Shown: positions 36,026 through 44,616 of the stretch, piece by piece
Position numbering within the stretch: position 1 is the first letter of the stretch
Layout of the letters: each line of letters opens with the position of its first letter
Source: RFSX01 sp965230215
Lineage (GTDB): Bacteria; Bacteroidota; Bacteroidia; Chitinophagales; Saprospiraceae
Reading direction: 5' to 3'
NCBI GenBank assembly: GCA_965230215.1
Contig: CBDDKN010000001.1
Location: 2,046,001-2,110,000 of the forward strand
DNA length: 64,000 nt
Made by a program: the position numbers and the translations under genes
Notes under the pieces: model-generated
What the model was told of the DNA's origin: nothing
Database searches by the model: none
Seen by the model: only the letters and a program-made list of their open reading frames with translations

Positions 36026-39000
36026 ATGCAGAAACTTTTACTTGCTTTAAATCTTTTCCTGGCAAGTTTCATGCTATCCGCTCAGAATACTGTAGTGGAT
36101 GTCATTGTAAACAGCCCAGACCACAACACATTAGAAGCTGCTGTAGTTGCAGCTGATTTGGTTGGTGCCTTAAATGGTACTGGACCATTTACTGTTTTCG
36201 CTCCTACCGATGATGCATTCGCTGCATTACCTGCAGGAACTGTTGACGCCCTATTAGCTGATCCTCAGGGCGCATTGACAGATATTCTTCTTTACCACGT
36301 TGTTGGTGCTAACGCTTTGAGCACTGACCTGATGGATGGTATGACTATCACAACATTGAATGGTGATGATGTAACTGTTACAATAAACAATGATGGTGTA
36401 TTCATTAATGATGCACAGGTAACAGTAGCAGATATTCCTGCTGACAATGGCGTTGTTCACGTTATTGACGCCGTACTGATTCCGCCAACAACCACCGTTG
36501 TTGATGTCATTGTAAACAGCCCGGATCATAATACATTAGAGACTGCTGTACTGGCTGCAGACTTGGCTGGAACTTTGAGTGGCGATGGGCCATTCACTGT
36601 ATTTGCACCAACAGATGATGCTTTTGCTGCCATCCCTCAAGAGGTGTTGGATGCTGTTTTGTCTGATCCACAGGGTGCACTTACAGATATTCTACTTTAC
36701 CACGTTGTTGGAGCTGAAGCTTTGAGCACAGATTTGATGGACGGTATGACAATTACTACATTGAATGGTGGTGATGTAACTGTCACTATCAACAATGATG
36801 GTGTATTCATCAACGATGCGCAGGTGACTGTGGCTGATATTACAACTGATAATGGTGTTGTTCATGTAATCGATGCTGTATTGCTTCCACCTACTGAGAC
36901 TGTGGTAGACGTAATTGTTGATAGCCCGATTCACAACACACTTGAAGCGGCAGTGGTAGCTGCTGATTTGGTAGAGACATTGAGTGGCGAAGGGCCATTT
37001 ACAGTTTTCGCACCAACAGATGATGCTTTTGCTGCATTGCCAGCTGGAACCATTGATGCTTTGTTGGCTGACCCTCAGGGTGCGTTAACTGATATTCTAC
37101 TTTACCATGTAGTAGGTGCCAATGCTTTAAGCACTGATTTGATGGATGGTATGACCATTACCACAATCAATGGCAAAGATGTGACAGTGACTATCAATAA
37201 TGATGGTGTATTCATCAACGATGCGCAGGTGACTGTGGCTGATATTGTAACTGCTAATGGTGTTGTACATGTAATCGATGCTGTTTTGATTCCACCGACA
37301 ATCACAGTTGTAGATGTAATCGTTAACAGCCCAGATCACAACACATTGGAAGCGGCTGTAATAGCGGCTGACCTGGCTGGTACATTGAGTGGAGACGGAC
37401 CATTTACAGTGTTCGCACCAACAGATGATGCTTTCGCGGCATTACCAGCTGGAACAATTGATGCCTTATTGGCTGACCCTCAGGGTGCACTTACTGATAT
37501 TCTATTATACCACGTGGTTGGTGCCAATGCTTTAAGCACCGATTTGATGGATGGTATGACCATCACAACACTTAATGGTGCTGATGTGACAGTGACTATC
37601 AACAATGACGGTGTTTTCATCAACGATGCACAAGTTACTGTGGCTGATATCACAACTGATAATGGAGTTGTACACGTGATCGATGCTGTGTTGTTGCCGC
37701 CTGCACCTACAAATAGCATTTTTGATGTTATCGCCAACAGCCCGGATCACAATACATTGGAATCAGTGATTGAATTGGCAGGACTTTCTGAAGCGCTTAC
37801 AAACGACGGACCTTTGACAGTGTTTGCACCAACAGATGCTGCTTTTGCTGCATTACCACAACCATTATTGGATGCACTGATTGAGGATCCACAAGGATTG
37901 CTTACAAGCATACTATTATATCATGTTGTTGCTGGTGAAGCCCGTAGCACTGACCTGAGTAATGGACAATCAATTACAACTGTTATTGGTGCAGATGTAC
38001 TGGTAACAATTAATAATGATGGCGTATTCATTAATGATGCACAGGTAATTGTTGCAGACATTGAAGCTGATAACGGTATTGTACATGTTATCGATGCTGT
38101 ATTGACTCCAGCTGCTCCAACAGTTGCTGAGATTATTATTGAAAGTCCGGTTCACAATACACTTGAAGCTGCTGTAGTGGCTGCTGATCTTGCTAATACT
38201 TTGGCACAAGATGGACCATTTACTGTTTTCGCACCAACAGATGATGCTTTTGCAGCATTGCCTGATGGCACATTGGATGCGCTTCTAGCAGATCCGCAGG
38301 GATTGCTTACAGATATACTTCTATACCATGTTGTAGGCGCTGAGGCATTCAGCACAGACCTAAGTGATGGTATGATGATAACTACACTGAATGGAAAAGA
38401 TGTGACTGTGACAATTAACAATGATGGTGTGTTCATCAATGATGCACAAGTTGTGTTTGCAGACATTCCTGCTTCAAATGGTGTAGTACACGTCATCGAT
38501 GCTGTATTGATTCCACCAACAAGAACGGTTGTGGATGTAATCGTAGAAAGCCCGGATCACAACACATTGGAAGCTGCTGTAGTGGCTGCTGATCTTGCTG
38601 GCACGTTGAGTGGTGAAGGACCATTCACAGTATTTGCACCAACAGATGATGCTTTTGCAGCATTGCCAGCGGGAACTATTGATGCGCTTTTGGCAGATCC
38701 TCAGGGAGCACTTACTGATATATTATTATACCACGTTGTTGGAGCTGAAGCTTTGAGTACAGATCTAAGTGATGGTATGATGGTAACAACATTAAATGGA
38801 CAGACAGTAACTGTAAGCATTACAAATGATGGTGTATTCATCAACAATGCTCAGGTAACTGTTGCAGATATCACAACCGATAATGGTGTTGTACATGTAA
38901 TCGACACTGTTTTACTTCCAGAGACATCTTCAACTGATGAATTGGAAGAAGCCTTTGCCAGAATCAATCTATTCCCGAACCCAGCTTATGATTTCATAAC

Positions 39001-39193
39001 TGTGGATCTGAATGGTTTTGATGCTTCAAATGCAGTATTCAGAGTATGTGATATGCAGGGTAGAATTTTGAAAACGATCAAAGATGCGAATAACAGATTC
39101 GATATCAATATCTCTGATCTTGATGGTGGAATGTACTTCATGGAGTACAGAACTGCCAACAATAGCTACCAAAAGAAATTTGTAAAAAAATAA
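36026..39193 (+). CDS. Seven-fasciclin-domain surface protein with T9SS sorting domain
   Basis: A 1055-residue secreted protein. After a signal peptide (MQKLLLALNLFLASFMLSAQ) come seven consecutive fasciclin (FAS1) domains of about 135 residues. Each has the H1 box FTVFAPTDDAFAALP and the H2-like NGVVHVIDAVL ending, and starts TVVDVI.NSPDHNTLEAAV. Domain 5 is the most divergent. A T9SS type A sorting domain closes the protein (about 975-1055; LFPNPAYDFITVD ... GMYFMEY ... KKFVKK). FAS1 domains mediate cell-cell or cell-matrix adhesion, so it is probably a surface adhesin. It is monocistronic, with a strong terminator 80 bp downstream; an ECF sigma factor follows. Confidence 0.93.
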   Translation: MQKLLLALNLFLASFMLSAQNTVVDVIVNSPDHNTLEAAVVAADLVGALNGTGPFTVFAPTDDAFAALPAGTVDALLADPQGALTDILLYHVVGANALSTDLMDGMTITTLNGDDVTVTINNDGVFINDAQVTVADIPADNGVVHVIDAVLIPPTTTVVDVIVNSPDHNTLETAVLAADLAGTLSGDGPFTVFAPTDDAFAAIPQEVLDAVLSDPQGALTDILLYHVVGAEALSTDLMDGMTITTLNGGDVTVTINNDGVFINDAQVTVADITTDNGVVHVIDAVLLPPTETVVDVIVDSPIHNTLEAAVVAADLVETLSGEGPFTVFAPTDDAFAALPAGTIDALLADPQGALTDILLYHVVGANALSTDLMDGMTITTINGKDVTVTINNDGVFINDAQVTVADIVTANGVVHVIDAVLIPPTITVVDVIVNSPDHNTLEAAVIAADLAGTLSGDGPFTVFAPTDDAFAALPAGTIDALLADPQGALTDILLYHVVGANALSTDLMDGMTITTLNGADVTVTINNDGVFINDAQVTVADITTDNGVVHVIDAVLLPPAPTNSIFDVIANSPDHNTLESVIELAGLSEALTNDGPLTVFAPTDAAFAALPQPLLDALIEDPQGLLTSILLYHVVAGEARSTDLSNGQSITTVIGADVLVTINNDGVFINDAQVIVADIEADNGIVHVIDAVLTPAAPTVAEIIIESPVHNTLEAAVVAADLANTLAQDGPFTVFAPTDDAFAALPDGTLDALLADPQGLLTDILLYHVVGAEAFSTDLSDGMMITTLNGKDVTVTINNDGVFINDAQVVFADIPASNGVVHVIDAVLIPPTRTVVDVIVESPDHNTLEAAVVAADLAGTLSGEGPFTVFAPTDDAFAALPAGTIDALLADPQGALTDILLYHVVGAEALSTDLSDGMMVTTLNGQTVTVSITNDGVFINNAQVTVADITTDNGVVHVIDTVLLPETSSTDELEEAFARINLFPNPAYDFITVDLNGFDASNAVFRVCDMQGRILKTIKDANNRFDINISDLDGGMYFMEYRTANNSYQKKFVKK
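36089..38931 (+). repeat. Seven tandem ~405-bp FAS1-encoding repeats
   Basis: The units begin near 36089, 36494, 36899, 37302, 37711, 38120 and 38525. Units 2, 3 and 4 share long nearly identical DNA tracts, for example AACGATGCGCAGGTGACTGT in units 2 and 3, while units 5 and 6 have diverged. This indicates recent duplication or gene conversion within the array and makes variation in domain number between strains likely. Confidence 0.85.
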
Positions 39194-39270
39194 CCGTCTT
39201 ATCGGTTTCAAATGCCTTATTCAAAGGAGGTGTTTAATAGACATCTCTTCGATTAAATTAATCTAGTGAT

Positions 39271-39312
39271 CTGCCTGAAAGGCCAAAAGTGATTTTTCAG
39301 GCAGTTTTTTTA
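39271..39312 (+). terminator. Rho-independent terminator after the fasciclin gene
   Basis: CTGCCTGAAA (39271-39280) pairs perfectly with TTTCAGGCAG (39295-39304) across a 14-base loop, followed by eight T residues. It separates the fasciclin gene from the ECF sigma factor gene downstream. Confidence 0.85.
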
Positions 39313-39357
39313 ACCTTTTTACTCATTTGCTGTTACAACAGACATAATATGTAATTG

Positions 39358-39924
39358 GTGTCAGATCAAAACAAAGACATAGCGATAATTACCAATATCC
39401 TTAAAGGGGATAGTAAGTCGTTCGAATTGTTGTACAAAAAGTACTACAAGTTCTACTTTCTTACTTGTCTTCGCTATGTTAAAAACAGATCAGATGCCGA
39501 GGATATGTTGCAGGAAGCCTGTATAAAAATATACAGAGATCTGTATCAGTTCAACGCTGAAAAAGCTTCCTTCATCAACTGGTCTAAGAGAGTAGTTGTC
39601 AACACTTGTCTGATGCATTTACGCAAAAATTCCGTTTTTGATGTCATGGATAATATCTTTGAAATTGGCGGTAATATTTCTGTAGGTGCCAATGCAATTG
39701 AAAAATTAAAGCTTGAAGATCTGACAAGGCTTATTCAAACTTTGCCAAAGGGCTACAGAACAGTTTTCAACATGTATGTGGTCGATGGCTTTTCGCATGT
39801 CGAAATAGCTGAAAGTTTAGGATGCTCTGTAAGCACTTCAAAAACCCAATTGATGAAGGCTAAAAAGCTATTACAATCAAAAATTGCTGAAAAAGATACT
39901 TCCGTAATCGAGAATTATGCTTGA
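39358..39924 (+). CDS. ECF RNA polymerase sigma factor
   Basis: A 188-residue sigma-70 family factor starting at GTG 39358 (a TTG one codon earlier is the alternative; no ATG fits). Region 2 (about 20-85) shows FELLYKKYYKFYFLTCLRYV and DAEDMLQEACIKIYRDL. Region 4 (about 120-175) shows LPKGYRTVFNMYVVDGFSHV and EIAESLGCSVSTSKTQLMKA. It directs RNA polymerase to a stimulus-specific regulon, and the targets are unknown. Its 3' end overlaps the next gene by 8 bp, the usual arrangement with a membrane regulator. Confidence 0.92.
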   Translation: MSDQNKDIAIITNILKGDSKSFELLYKKYYKFYFLTCLRYVKNRSDAEDMLQEACIKIYRDLYQFNAEKASFINWSKRVVVNTCLMHLRKNSVFDVMDNIFEIGGNISVGANAIEKLKLEDLTRLIQTLPKGYRTVFNMYVVDGFSHVEIAESLGCSVSTSKTQLMKAKKLLQSKIAEKDTSVIENYA

Positions 39925-41383
39925 TAACGACAACATATGGAAAGATAAATTCAACGAGACATCGTTGAATGACGAAGAATGGTTGGAACCAAGTCCAGAT
40001 GTTCTTGCGAATGTTATGGACGCAGTAGATCAACCTAAGCGCCGTAGATTAGCCTGGCTAATGTGGGGTTTGCTGGTATTGAGTCTATTGGTTTCATTAG
40101 CCCTTCTTACTATGGATTCAGCGCAACTCGGATCCAATTCTGAAAGCTTACTGGCTACAGATAGTGGCGTAAATCAATTAATTGACATATCAACTAATGC
40201 CATCCCTGACAACAATATATTCCCTGAAGGTTCAATTACACTGGGAGAAGAATTAGTTGACCCATCAACTGATGATTTAGATCTCACTGAGGAGAATAAT
40301 AACCGTGTTCGTGCTTCAGAAGTAGTTCGAATCCCAAAAATCCAGACAAATTCAACAGAGAAGACCGCTCCAGCGAATGACTATATAAACTCAGATTCAG
40401 CACTTAAATCTGAGCAGATTGCAGCTATTGAAAATTCCGAAATCGAATCAAAGCTTACAGCTATCAATGCTGCAGAGGTAAACAATGTTAATACTAATTC
40501 TGAAGCGATCCCAAATACGAAATTGGAGAATATAACAGCAATAGATAACCGTTCATTTGGGCTTGAATACAATTCACAAAAGATAAACATTTCTATTCCT
40601 CTTGCTGAGATCCAAGAAGAAAGTGATGTAGATAAGCGTTTTGCATTGGGTGCAGAAACATTCTACAGCATCTGGGATTTCAATCTGAACAGTTCTTATA
40701 CTGCTGCCTTAGATCCTGCAGATTTCTACCATAATACAGGTAAGTCATATGGCGCAGCTTTAAATTTCCAACAAAATATTACAAATAGACTTTCTTGGTT
40801 TGCAGAAGTATCGTATGAATCTGCAGAATTTAACTCGGGACATAACTCCGCTTTGGAATATGACCCAAATCAGGAACAAGGCATGCGTATTGATTACGAT
40901 TTGACGATGGCCTCCCCAATTGGTTTCATCAACTCAGATATCGTGATTAGTCGCAGCACTAATAATACAGCTGCCACAGACATAGTAGTTGATCTGCATA
41001 ACAAGCATGAGATACAAAATTTGGACCTGGGATTGGGTATGTCATACCAATGGCTACAAAAAGGAAATCTCAGTTTGAATACAGCTTTTGGACTTGGTGT
41101 AAACAGATTCATCAGCAATTCCAATATGCTAGAGTATTGTGGTACGGATAGCAATGATTACCATTATGATTCTGGTCATGTGACCAGCTCACAAACCAAG
41201 CTTATAGATACGAATTACTATACTATGGCAGGTGTTAATGCCCGCTATGCGTTTGCTGGTGATTGGTATGTGGGGATGAATATGATGTTCAAATACAATT
41301 TGAGCGTGATATACCGCGAAGATGATTTCAGCACCCAGCTGAACAGAATTCGTGCGGGGCTTCAAATTGGTAAAAATTTCTAA
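39917..41383 (+). CDS. Membrane protein coupled to ECF sigma: inner-membrane helix plus beta-rich C-terminus
   Basis: A 488-residue protein overlapping the sigma gene by 8 bp. Residues 1-43 are charged and likely cytoplasmic. A transmembrane helix follows (LAWLMWGLLVLSLLVSLALL, about 44-66), then a low-complexity linker rich in Asn/Ser/Glu (about 70-215). The C-terminal part (about 220-488) consists of alternating amphipathic strands with aromatic ends, closing with RIRAGLQIGKNF, as in outer-membrane beta-barrels. Position and the N-terminal half suggest an anti-sigma role. An inner-membrane helix joined to a barrel-like domain is unusual, and the C-terminus may instead be a periplasmic sensor. 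No zinc anti-sigma motif is visible. Confidence 0.6.
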   Translation: MLDNDNIWKDKFNETSLNDEEWLEPSPDVLANVMDAVDQPKRRRLAWLMWGLLVLSLLVSLALLTMDSAQLGSNSESLLATDSGVNQLIDISTNAIPDNNIFPEGSITLGEELVDPSTDDLDLTEENNNRVRASEVVRIPKIQTNSTEKTAPANDYINSDSALKSEQIAAIENSEIESKLTAINAAEVNNVNTNSEAIPNTKLENITAIDNRSFGLEYNSQKINISIPLAEIQEESDVDKRFALGAETFYSIWDFNLNSSYTAALDPADFYHNTGKSYGAALNFQQNITNRLSWFAEVSYESAEFNSGHNSALEYDPNQEQGMRIDYDLTMASPIGFINSDIVISRSTNNTAATDIVVDLHNKHEIQNLDLGLGMSYQWLQKGNLSLNTAFGLGVNRFISNSNMLEYCGTDSNDYHYDSGHVTSSQTKLIDTNYYTMAGVNARYAFAGDWYVGMNMMFKYNLSVIYREDDFSTQLNRIRAGLQIGKNF

Positions 41384-41465
41384 ACAGGATATTTCTTAAT
41401 AATATATATTTGCATGCTACTACGATAAAGCTTCGTAGTATTAAATCCTAATAAGCTAAAACAAG

Positions 41466-41473
41466 TAACTTTG
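41466..41473 (+). promoter_or_regulatory. Possible -7 element (TAACTTTG) for the tRNA-Met transcript
   Basis: TAACTTTG matches the Bacteroidota -7 consensus TAnnTTTG exactly. No convincing TTTG-type -33 box is seen 19-20 bases upstream, so the call is tentative. Transcription from here would start near 41480 and carry the three 32-bp repeats as the pre-tRNA leader. Confidence 0.35.
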
Positions 41474-41491
41474 TATGAGCTAATTAGGCAA

Positions 41492-41580
41492 ATGAACTCC
41501 TTCGCCAAGGCTTCGGATAGACAATGTACTCCTTCGCCAAGGCTTCGGGAGAAAGATGTACTCCTTCGCCAAGGCTTCGG
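41492..41580 (+). repeat. Three direct repeats, 32-bp period, ahead of tRNA-Met
   Basis: The 21-mer ACTCCTTCGCCAAGGCTTCG plus G occurs identically at 41496-41516, 41528-41548 and 41560-41580, each preceded by ATGA or ATGT. The 11-bp spacers are partly alike (atagacaatgt, gagaaagatgt). The last copy ends 8 bp before the tRNA. The unit has weak internal pairing (GCC/GGC; CTCC/GGAG in the third copy). No cas gene or CRISPR-length spacer is present. Confidence 0.85.
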
Positions 41581-41588
41581 AGCACTAT

Positions 41589-41662
41589 GGTTCCATAGCT
41601 CAGTTGGTTAGAGCACCTGACTCATAATCAGGGGGTCCAAGGTTCGAGCCCTTGTGGAACCA
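41589..41662 (+). tRNA. tRNA-Met (CAU), elongator-like
   Basis: A 74-nt cloverleaf: acceptor GGTTCCA/TGGAACC, D stem GCTC/GAGC with loop AGTTGGTTA, anticodon stem CCTGA/TCAGG with loop CTCATAA (anticodon CAU), variable GGGTC, T stem CAAGG/CCTTG with loop TTCGAGC, discriminator A. The CCA is not encoded. The GGTTA D-loop and GGGTC variable loop resemble elongator Met; the lysidine-modified Ile2 tRNA also has CAU and cannot be fully excluded. A terminator follows at 41679. Confidence 0.92.
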
Positions 41663-41678
41663 CTCCAATGAGTTTTTT

Positions 41679-41713
41679 AGCACTTGATCTCTCGTAGGTC
41701 AGGTGCTTTTTTT
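41679..41713 (+). terminator. Rho-independent terminator after tRNA-Met
   Basis: AGCACTTGATC (41679-41689) pairs with GGTCAGGTGCT (41697-41707) over 11 positions, including two G-T wobbles, with a 7-base loop TCTCGTA, followed by seven T residues. Confidence 0.85.
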
Positions 41714-41732
41714 ATACTATATATTCCTTTAT

Positions 41733-41924
41733 GATACTTTTGTCATATCCACCCTGCCCGCGAGCCTTCGCATAGCTTCAGCAATGCAAGGACGTACAAG
41801 ACTTTGTCAGGCGGGGAAAAGTATCCAAAAAGTCTAGGCTTGCATTCTGCTTCGATCCACTTGTATCTCGAATCCTCAAATGCTTAAACTCATCCGATAT
41901 CTCGGATTCAAACACTAAGCATTT
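41733..41924. repeat. Inverted-repeat element downstream of tRNA-Met
   Basis: GATACTTTT (41733-41741) and AAAAGTATC (41817-41825) are perfect inverted repeats flanking a GC-richer core (CCCGC at about 41757 against GCGGG at 41811). Next to them AAATGCTTA (41878-41886) and TAAGCATTT (41916-41924) enclose a smaller palindrome, ATCCGA-TATC-TCGGAT (41892-41907). No open frame of useful length covers it. It looks like a non-coding dispersed repeat or a remnant of a small mobile element. Confidence 0.5.
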
Positions 41925-41983
41925 TATCCGGATTCTTCGAGCATTGGATGCCTCTCGCAGTATGCTAGGCCGCATGGGGTTTT

Positions 41984-42137
41984 CCATCTCCATTCTCCAT
42001 TCTCAAATCCCTTTACTATAATACCTCCCCACCCCTATCTCATGTCCTAGGTCACCAGGTAGCCCGTAGCGCCATTTTGCATTCTCAATTATCAACTCTC
42101 CACTCTCAATTCTCAATTCTTCGTTCTCCATTCTCTT
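41984..42137 (+). repeat. Degenerate 7-bp minisatellite (ATTCTCA-like)
   Basis: Two clusters, about 41984-42008 and 42074-42137, are made of a 7-bp unit close to ATTCTCA (variants ATTATCA, ACTCTCC, ACTCTCA, ATTCTTC, GTTCTCC). The second holds at least eight consecutive units and ends about 45 bp before the ATG of the next gene, so unit-number changes would alter the promoter-proximal spacing. Together with the element before it, this accounts for the gap 41714-42182, where I see no gene. Confidence 0.6.
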
Positions 42138-42182
42138 CCATAATTCCTTGATTTTCCGTAATTTAAGAGAAAACAGCCCGAA

Positions 42183-44564
42183 ATGAAACGGAATACCTTA
42201 CGCATCATCCTACCGATATTATTTGTTTTCCCTTTTATTTTAACAGCACAGCAAAACTGGTATATATGTGAGGGAGAGGATAAAAATGTAGCTGAAATAA
42301 TGGCATGGCAAGCCCTTGTTATTGATAAATCCGGACCTGATTCAACAACATATAAATTAAATATTGACGCTTTGGTTAAGTATCCATCATGTCCATATGT
42401 TAATGATGGATTTATTCAAATCCTAAGCGTTTATACAAAAGACAGGGACTCAAGAAGATTTGAGGACAATGATTTTAATCCAAAATTTGTATTCGTTGCT
42501 TCAACGCAAAATTCCCTAATTGTTGAAGAGGGCTTGAGTCTTACCGACATTGGTTATGCTGATATCATAATGAACATCAAGGTTGGAAACAAGCAAGCTT
42601 CAGCAACACCATTTAAATTCCCACCTATTCAATTGAGGGATGAGATAATTCTTGTGGATGCTGGCAATGAAACTTGCCCTGGTGCATCTGATGGTTATGT
42701 CGAATTATCAAGGTATGACAATGATGATGAAGACTTCGAGGCCATGGTACCACCTTCTAATTACATACAATGGGAAGATGGGTTTATAAATCCAGGAAGA
42801 GCTGATCTATCCGCTGGGATACACAGATTCCAAAGAAGGCATACCCATTTCAACAACTTATGCTGTGCTGATGGAAGTGTTACAATCAATACAAATGCCT
42901 GTTCAACAGCCATACTGGAAGATGATTTTTCAGATCAGGTTCCTGGAAACTGGTTTATCAATCCACCAGGATCTTTTAAGATAGAAAACAATGCAGGTGT
43001 ATTCAGCAGAAATGGTTGCATATATATCCCATTCAACTTGCGCCAAGAAGATAAGGCCGTAGCCATAAAGATGAATGTTGCCGGTGAAGCTGAGCTGAGC
43101 ATATTGGATATGCAGATGAATGAATTTACCAGTATGAGTGTCATGGGTGGCGGCAATGTGGTTTCAATCAAATTAAATGAATCCAACACCAAGGGATTCT
43201 ATTTAAAAGTAGCAGGAGAACAAGGTACTATTATAGATAATCTGTCGATAATAAGATTCGAAGAAGAAATTGGTGAACTTTCAGCTTCATTCAGTTCTGG
43301 ACAAACCATCTCCAAACTTCAGGATACAGAAACAGTATGTGTGGGTGAATTATTTCCGCCATACGATGGTTTAAGCATCGAAGGAGGCATTTCTCCACTC
43401 AGCTTTATGTGGGATCTTGACGGAGATGGTAACTATGAGGACGCCAGCGGTCTGGAGAATCTACATCAATTTGATGCTGCCGGCAGTTATACGCTAAGTC
43501 TTCTTATTAGCGATGCTATAGGGCAATCAACAGTGCTTGACTTAGACTATGAAGTCTTTGAAGGACATGACCTGTCTATTGGGGTGCCAGCTCTCAATCT
43601 GTCAAATCAGGAAGTCAATGATTTTACCGTATGCCAGGATGCAGAGGCCTTCTCATTGGTAACTGCATCTGGTGAGGGCGCACTATCTTCTAACAGCCCA
43701 GGGTATAATAATGGGGTATTTGATCCAATGCTTGCAGGTGTAGGAGAACATATTATAGAGGCGAACGGAGATGCTTGTGATATTCCATCTCTGGTCATTA
43801 TTGATGTCATCGCAGAAGAGATGGTTGCAATAGAAGATCTTTCAGTCATCTATCAATGCGAAGATATCATAGATCTTAACGCTTTGCTTAGCGATGATAT
43901 CAATGGTGTCTGGATAGTCAATGATTCATTCGCAGTTTTGAACGACACCTTAATTCCTTTGTCATTTGACCCTGGCCTTATTAATCTGAGATTCGAAGCC
44001 GGTGCAGACTTCTGTAATCCGACTTACAGTATGGATATTGAAGTAAAAGAAGCGCCAATAGCAGCTCTGGAACTTATGTCTCTTGATATCGAAACAGATG
44101 CGCCAATCTTTGATTTAAATGATCTGCTATCTACTGAATCGACCTCTGGTGGCAGCTGGTCAGGTCCCAATGTAGAAGGTGCACAATTCTTCAATCCCGC
44201 GGGATTGGCTCCAGGCAGCTACTCTCTGATCTACACTGTCGGAGAAGGTGCCTGTCAAACAGAGATGGAACTGATGGTCAATGTTGTGATGTCTACCTCC
44301 ACGGAAGATATTGCTGAAGAAAGTAGGTTTGATATTTTTCCGAATCCTATGTTGGATCAATTGAATATCTGCATTGACAACAGTGATCTAAGCAGCTCGA
44401 TCAAAGCCAGCATTTTCAATCTTGATGGCAGCTTGATTCTGACTCAAAGCCTTATATCAGATTGCACCACTATTGAAACTGAAGAACTGGAAAGTGGCGT
44501 GTATATTCTGTATTTGAATGGTGGAGGTACTACCTTGGGTATGAAGACGGTGGTGAAAATGTAG
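42183..44564 (+). CDS. Large exported protein with PKD-like domain and T9SS sorting domain
   Basis: A 793-residue surface or secreted protein: a signal peptide (KRNTLRIILPILFVFPFILT, then AQQ) and an N-terminal region of no recognised family (about 25-245). A jelly-roll-like segment follows (about 245-360), then a PKD-like domain near 395-465 (GGISPLSFMWDLDGDGNYED ... FDAAGSYTLSLLISDAIGQS) and further Ig-like or SprB-like segments (VSSGGSWSGP-type, NPAGLAPGSYSLIYTVG). A T9SS type A domain closes it (about 718-793; IFPNPMLDQLNIC ... GVYILYL). The role is unknown; PKD/Ig modules suggest adhesion or a structural surface component. It is preceded by the minisatellite and converges on the S74 gene. 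Confidence 0.8.
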   Translation: MKRNTLRIILPILFVFPFILTAQQNWYICEGEDKNVAEIMAWQALVIDKSGPDSTTYKLNIDALVKYPSCPYVNDGFIQILSVYTKDRDSRRFEDNDFNPKFVFVASTQNSLIVEEGLSLTDIGYADIIMNIKVGNKQASATPFKFPPIQLRDEIILVDAGNETCPGASDGYVELSRYDNDDEDFEAMVPPSNYIQWEDGFINPGRADLSAGIHRFQRRHTHFNNLCCADGSVTINTNACSTAILEDDFSDQVPGNWFINPPGSFKIENNAGVFSRNGCIYIPFNLRQEDKAVAIKMNVAGEAELSILDMQMNEFTSMSVMGGGNVVSIKLNESNTKGFYLKVAGEQGTIIDNLSIIRFEEEIGELSASFSSGQTISKLQDTETVCVGELFPPYDGLSIEGGISPLSFMWDLDGDGNYEDASGLENLHQFDAAGSYTLSLLISDAIGQSTVLDLDYEVFEGHDLSIGVPALNLSNQEVNDFTVCQDAEAFSLVTASGEGALSSNSPGYNNGVFDPMLAGVGEHIIEANGDACDIPSLVIIDVIAEEMVAIEDLSVIYQCEDIIDLNALLSDDINGVWIVNDSFAVLNDTLIPLSFDPGLINLRFEAGADFCNPTYSMDIEVKEAPIAALELMSLDIETDAPIFDLNDLLSTESTSGGSWSGPNVEGAQFFNPAGLAPGSYSLIYTVGEGACQTEMELMVNVVMSTSTEDIAEESRFDIFPNPMLDQLNICIDNSDLSSSIKASIFNLDGSLILTQSLISDCTTIETEELESGVYILYLNGGGTTLGMKTVVKM

Positions 44565-44616
44565 GGGAGAGGGAAGTGAAACTCATAACATTCTTAGGAC
44601 AATATATCTTCTTTAA

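Noticed and set aside
36254..38496. Several long antisense open frames across the fasciclin gene
   Set aside because: They recur once per repeat unit and simply mirror the repeat; they are shadows of the strongly coding plus strand.
41418..41440. TACTACGA / TCGTAGTA hairpin after the sigma/anti-sigma pair
   Set aside because: A perfect 8-bp stem, but without a T tract on the plus strand and with only TA-rich flanks; not called as a terminator.
41492..41580. CRISPR-like look of three regularly spaced repeats
   Set aside because: The repeats are 21 bp with 11-bp, mutually similar spacers, only three copies, and no cas genes; this is a tandem repeat before a tRNA.
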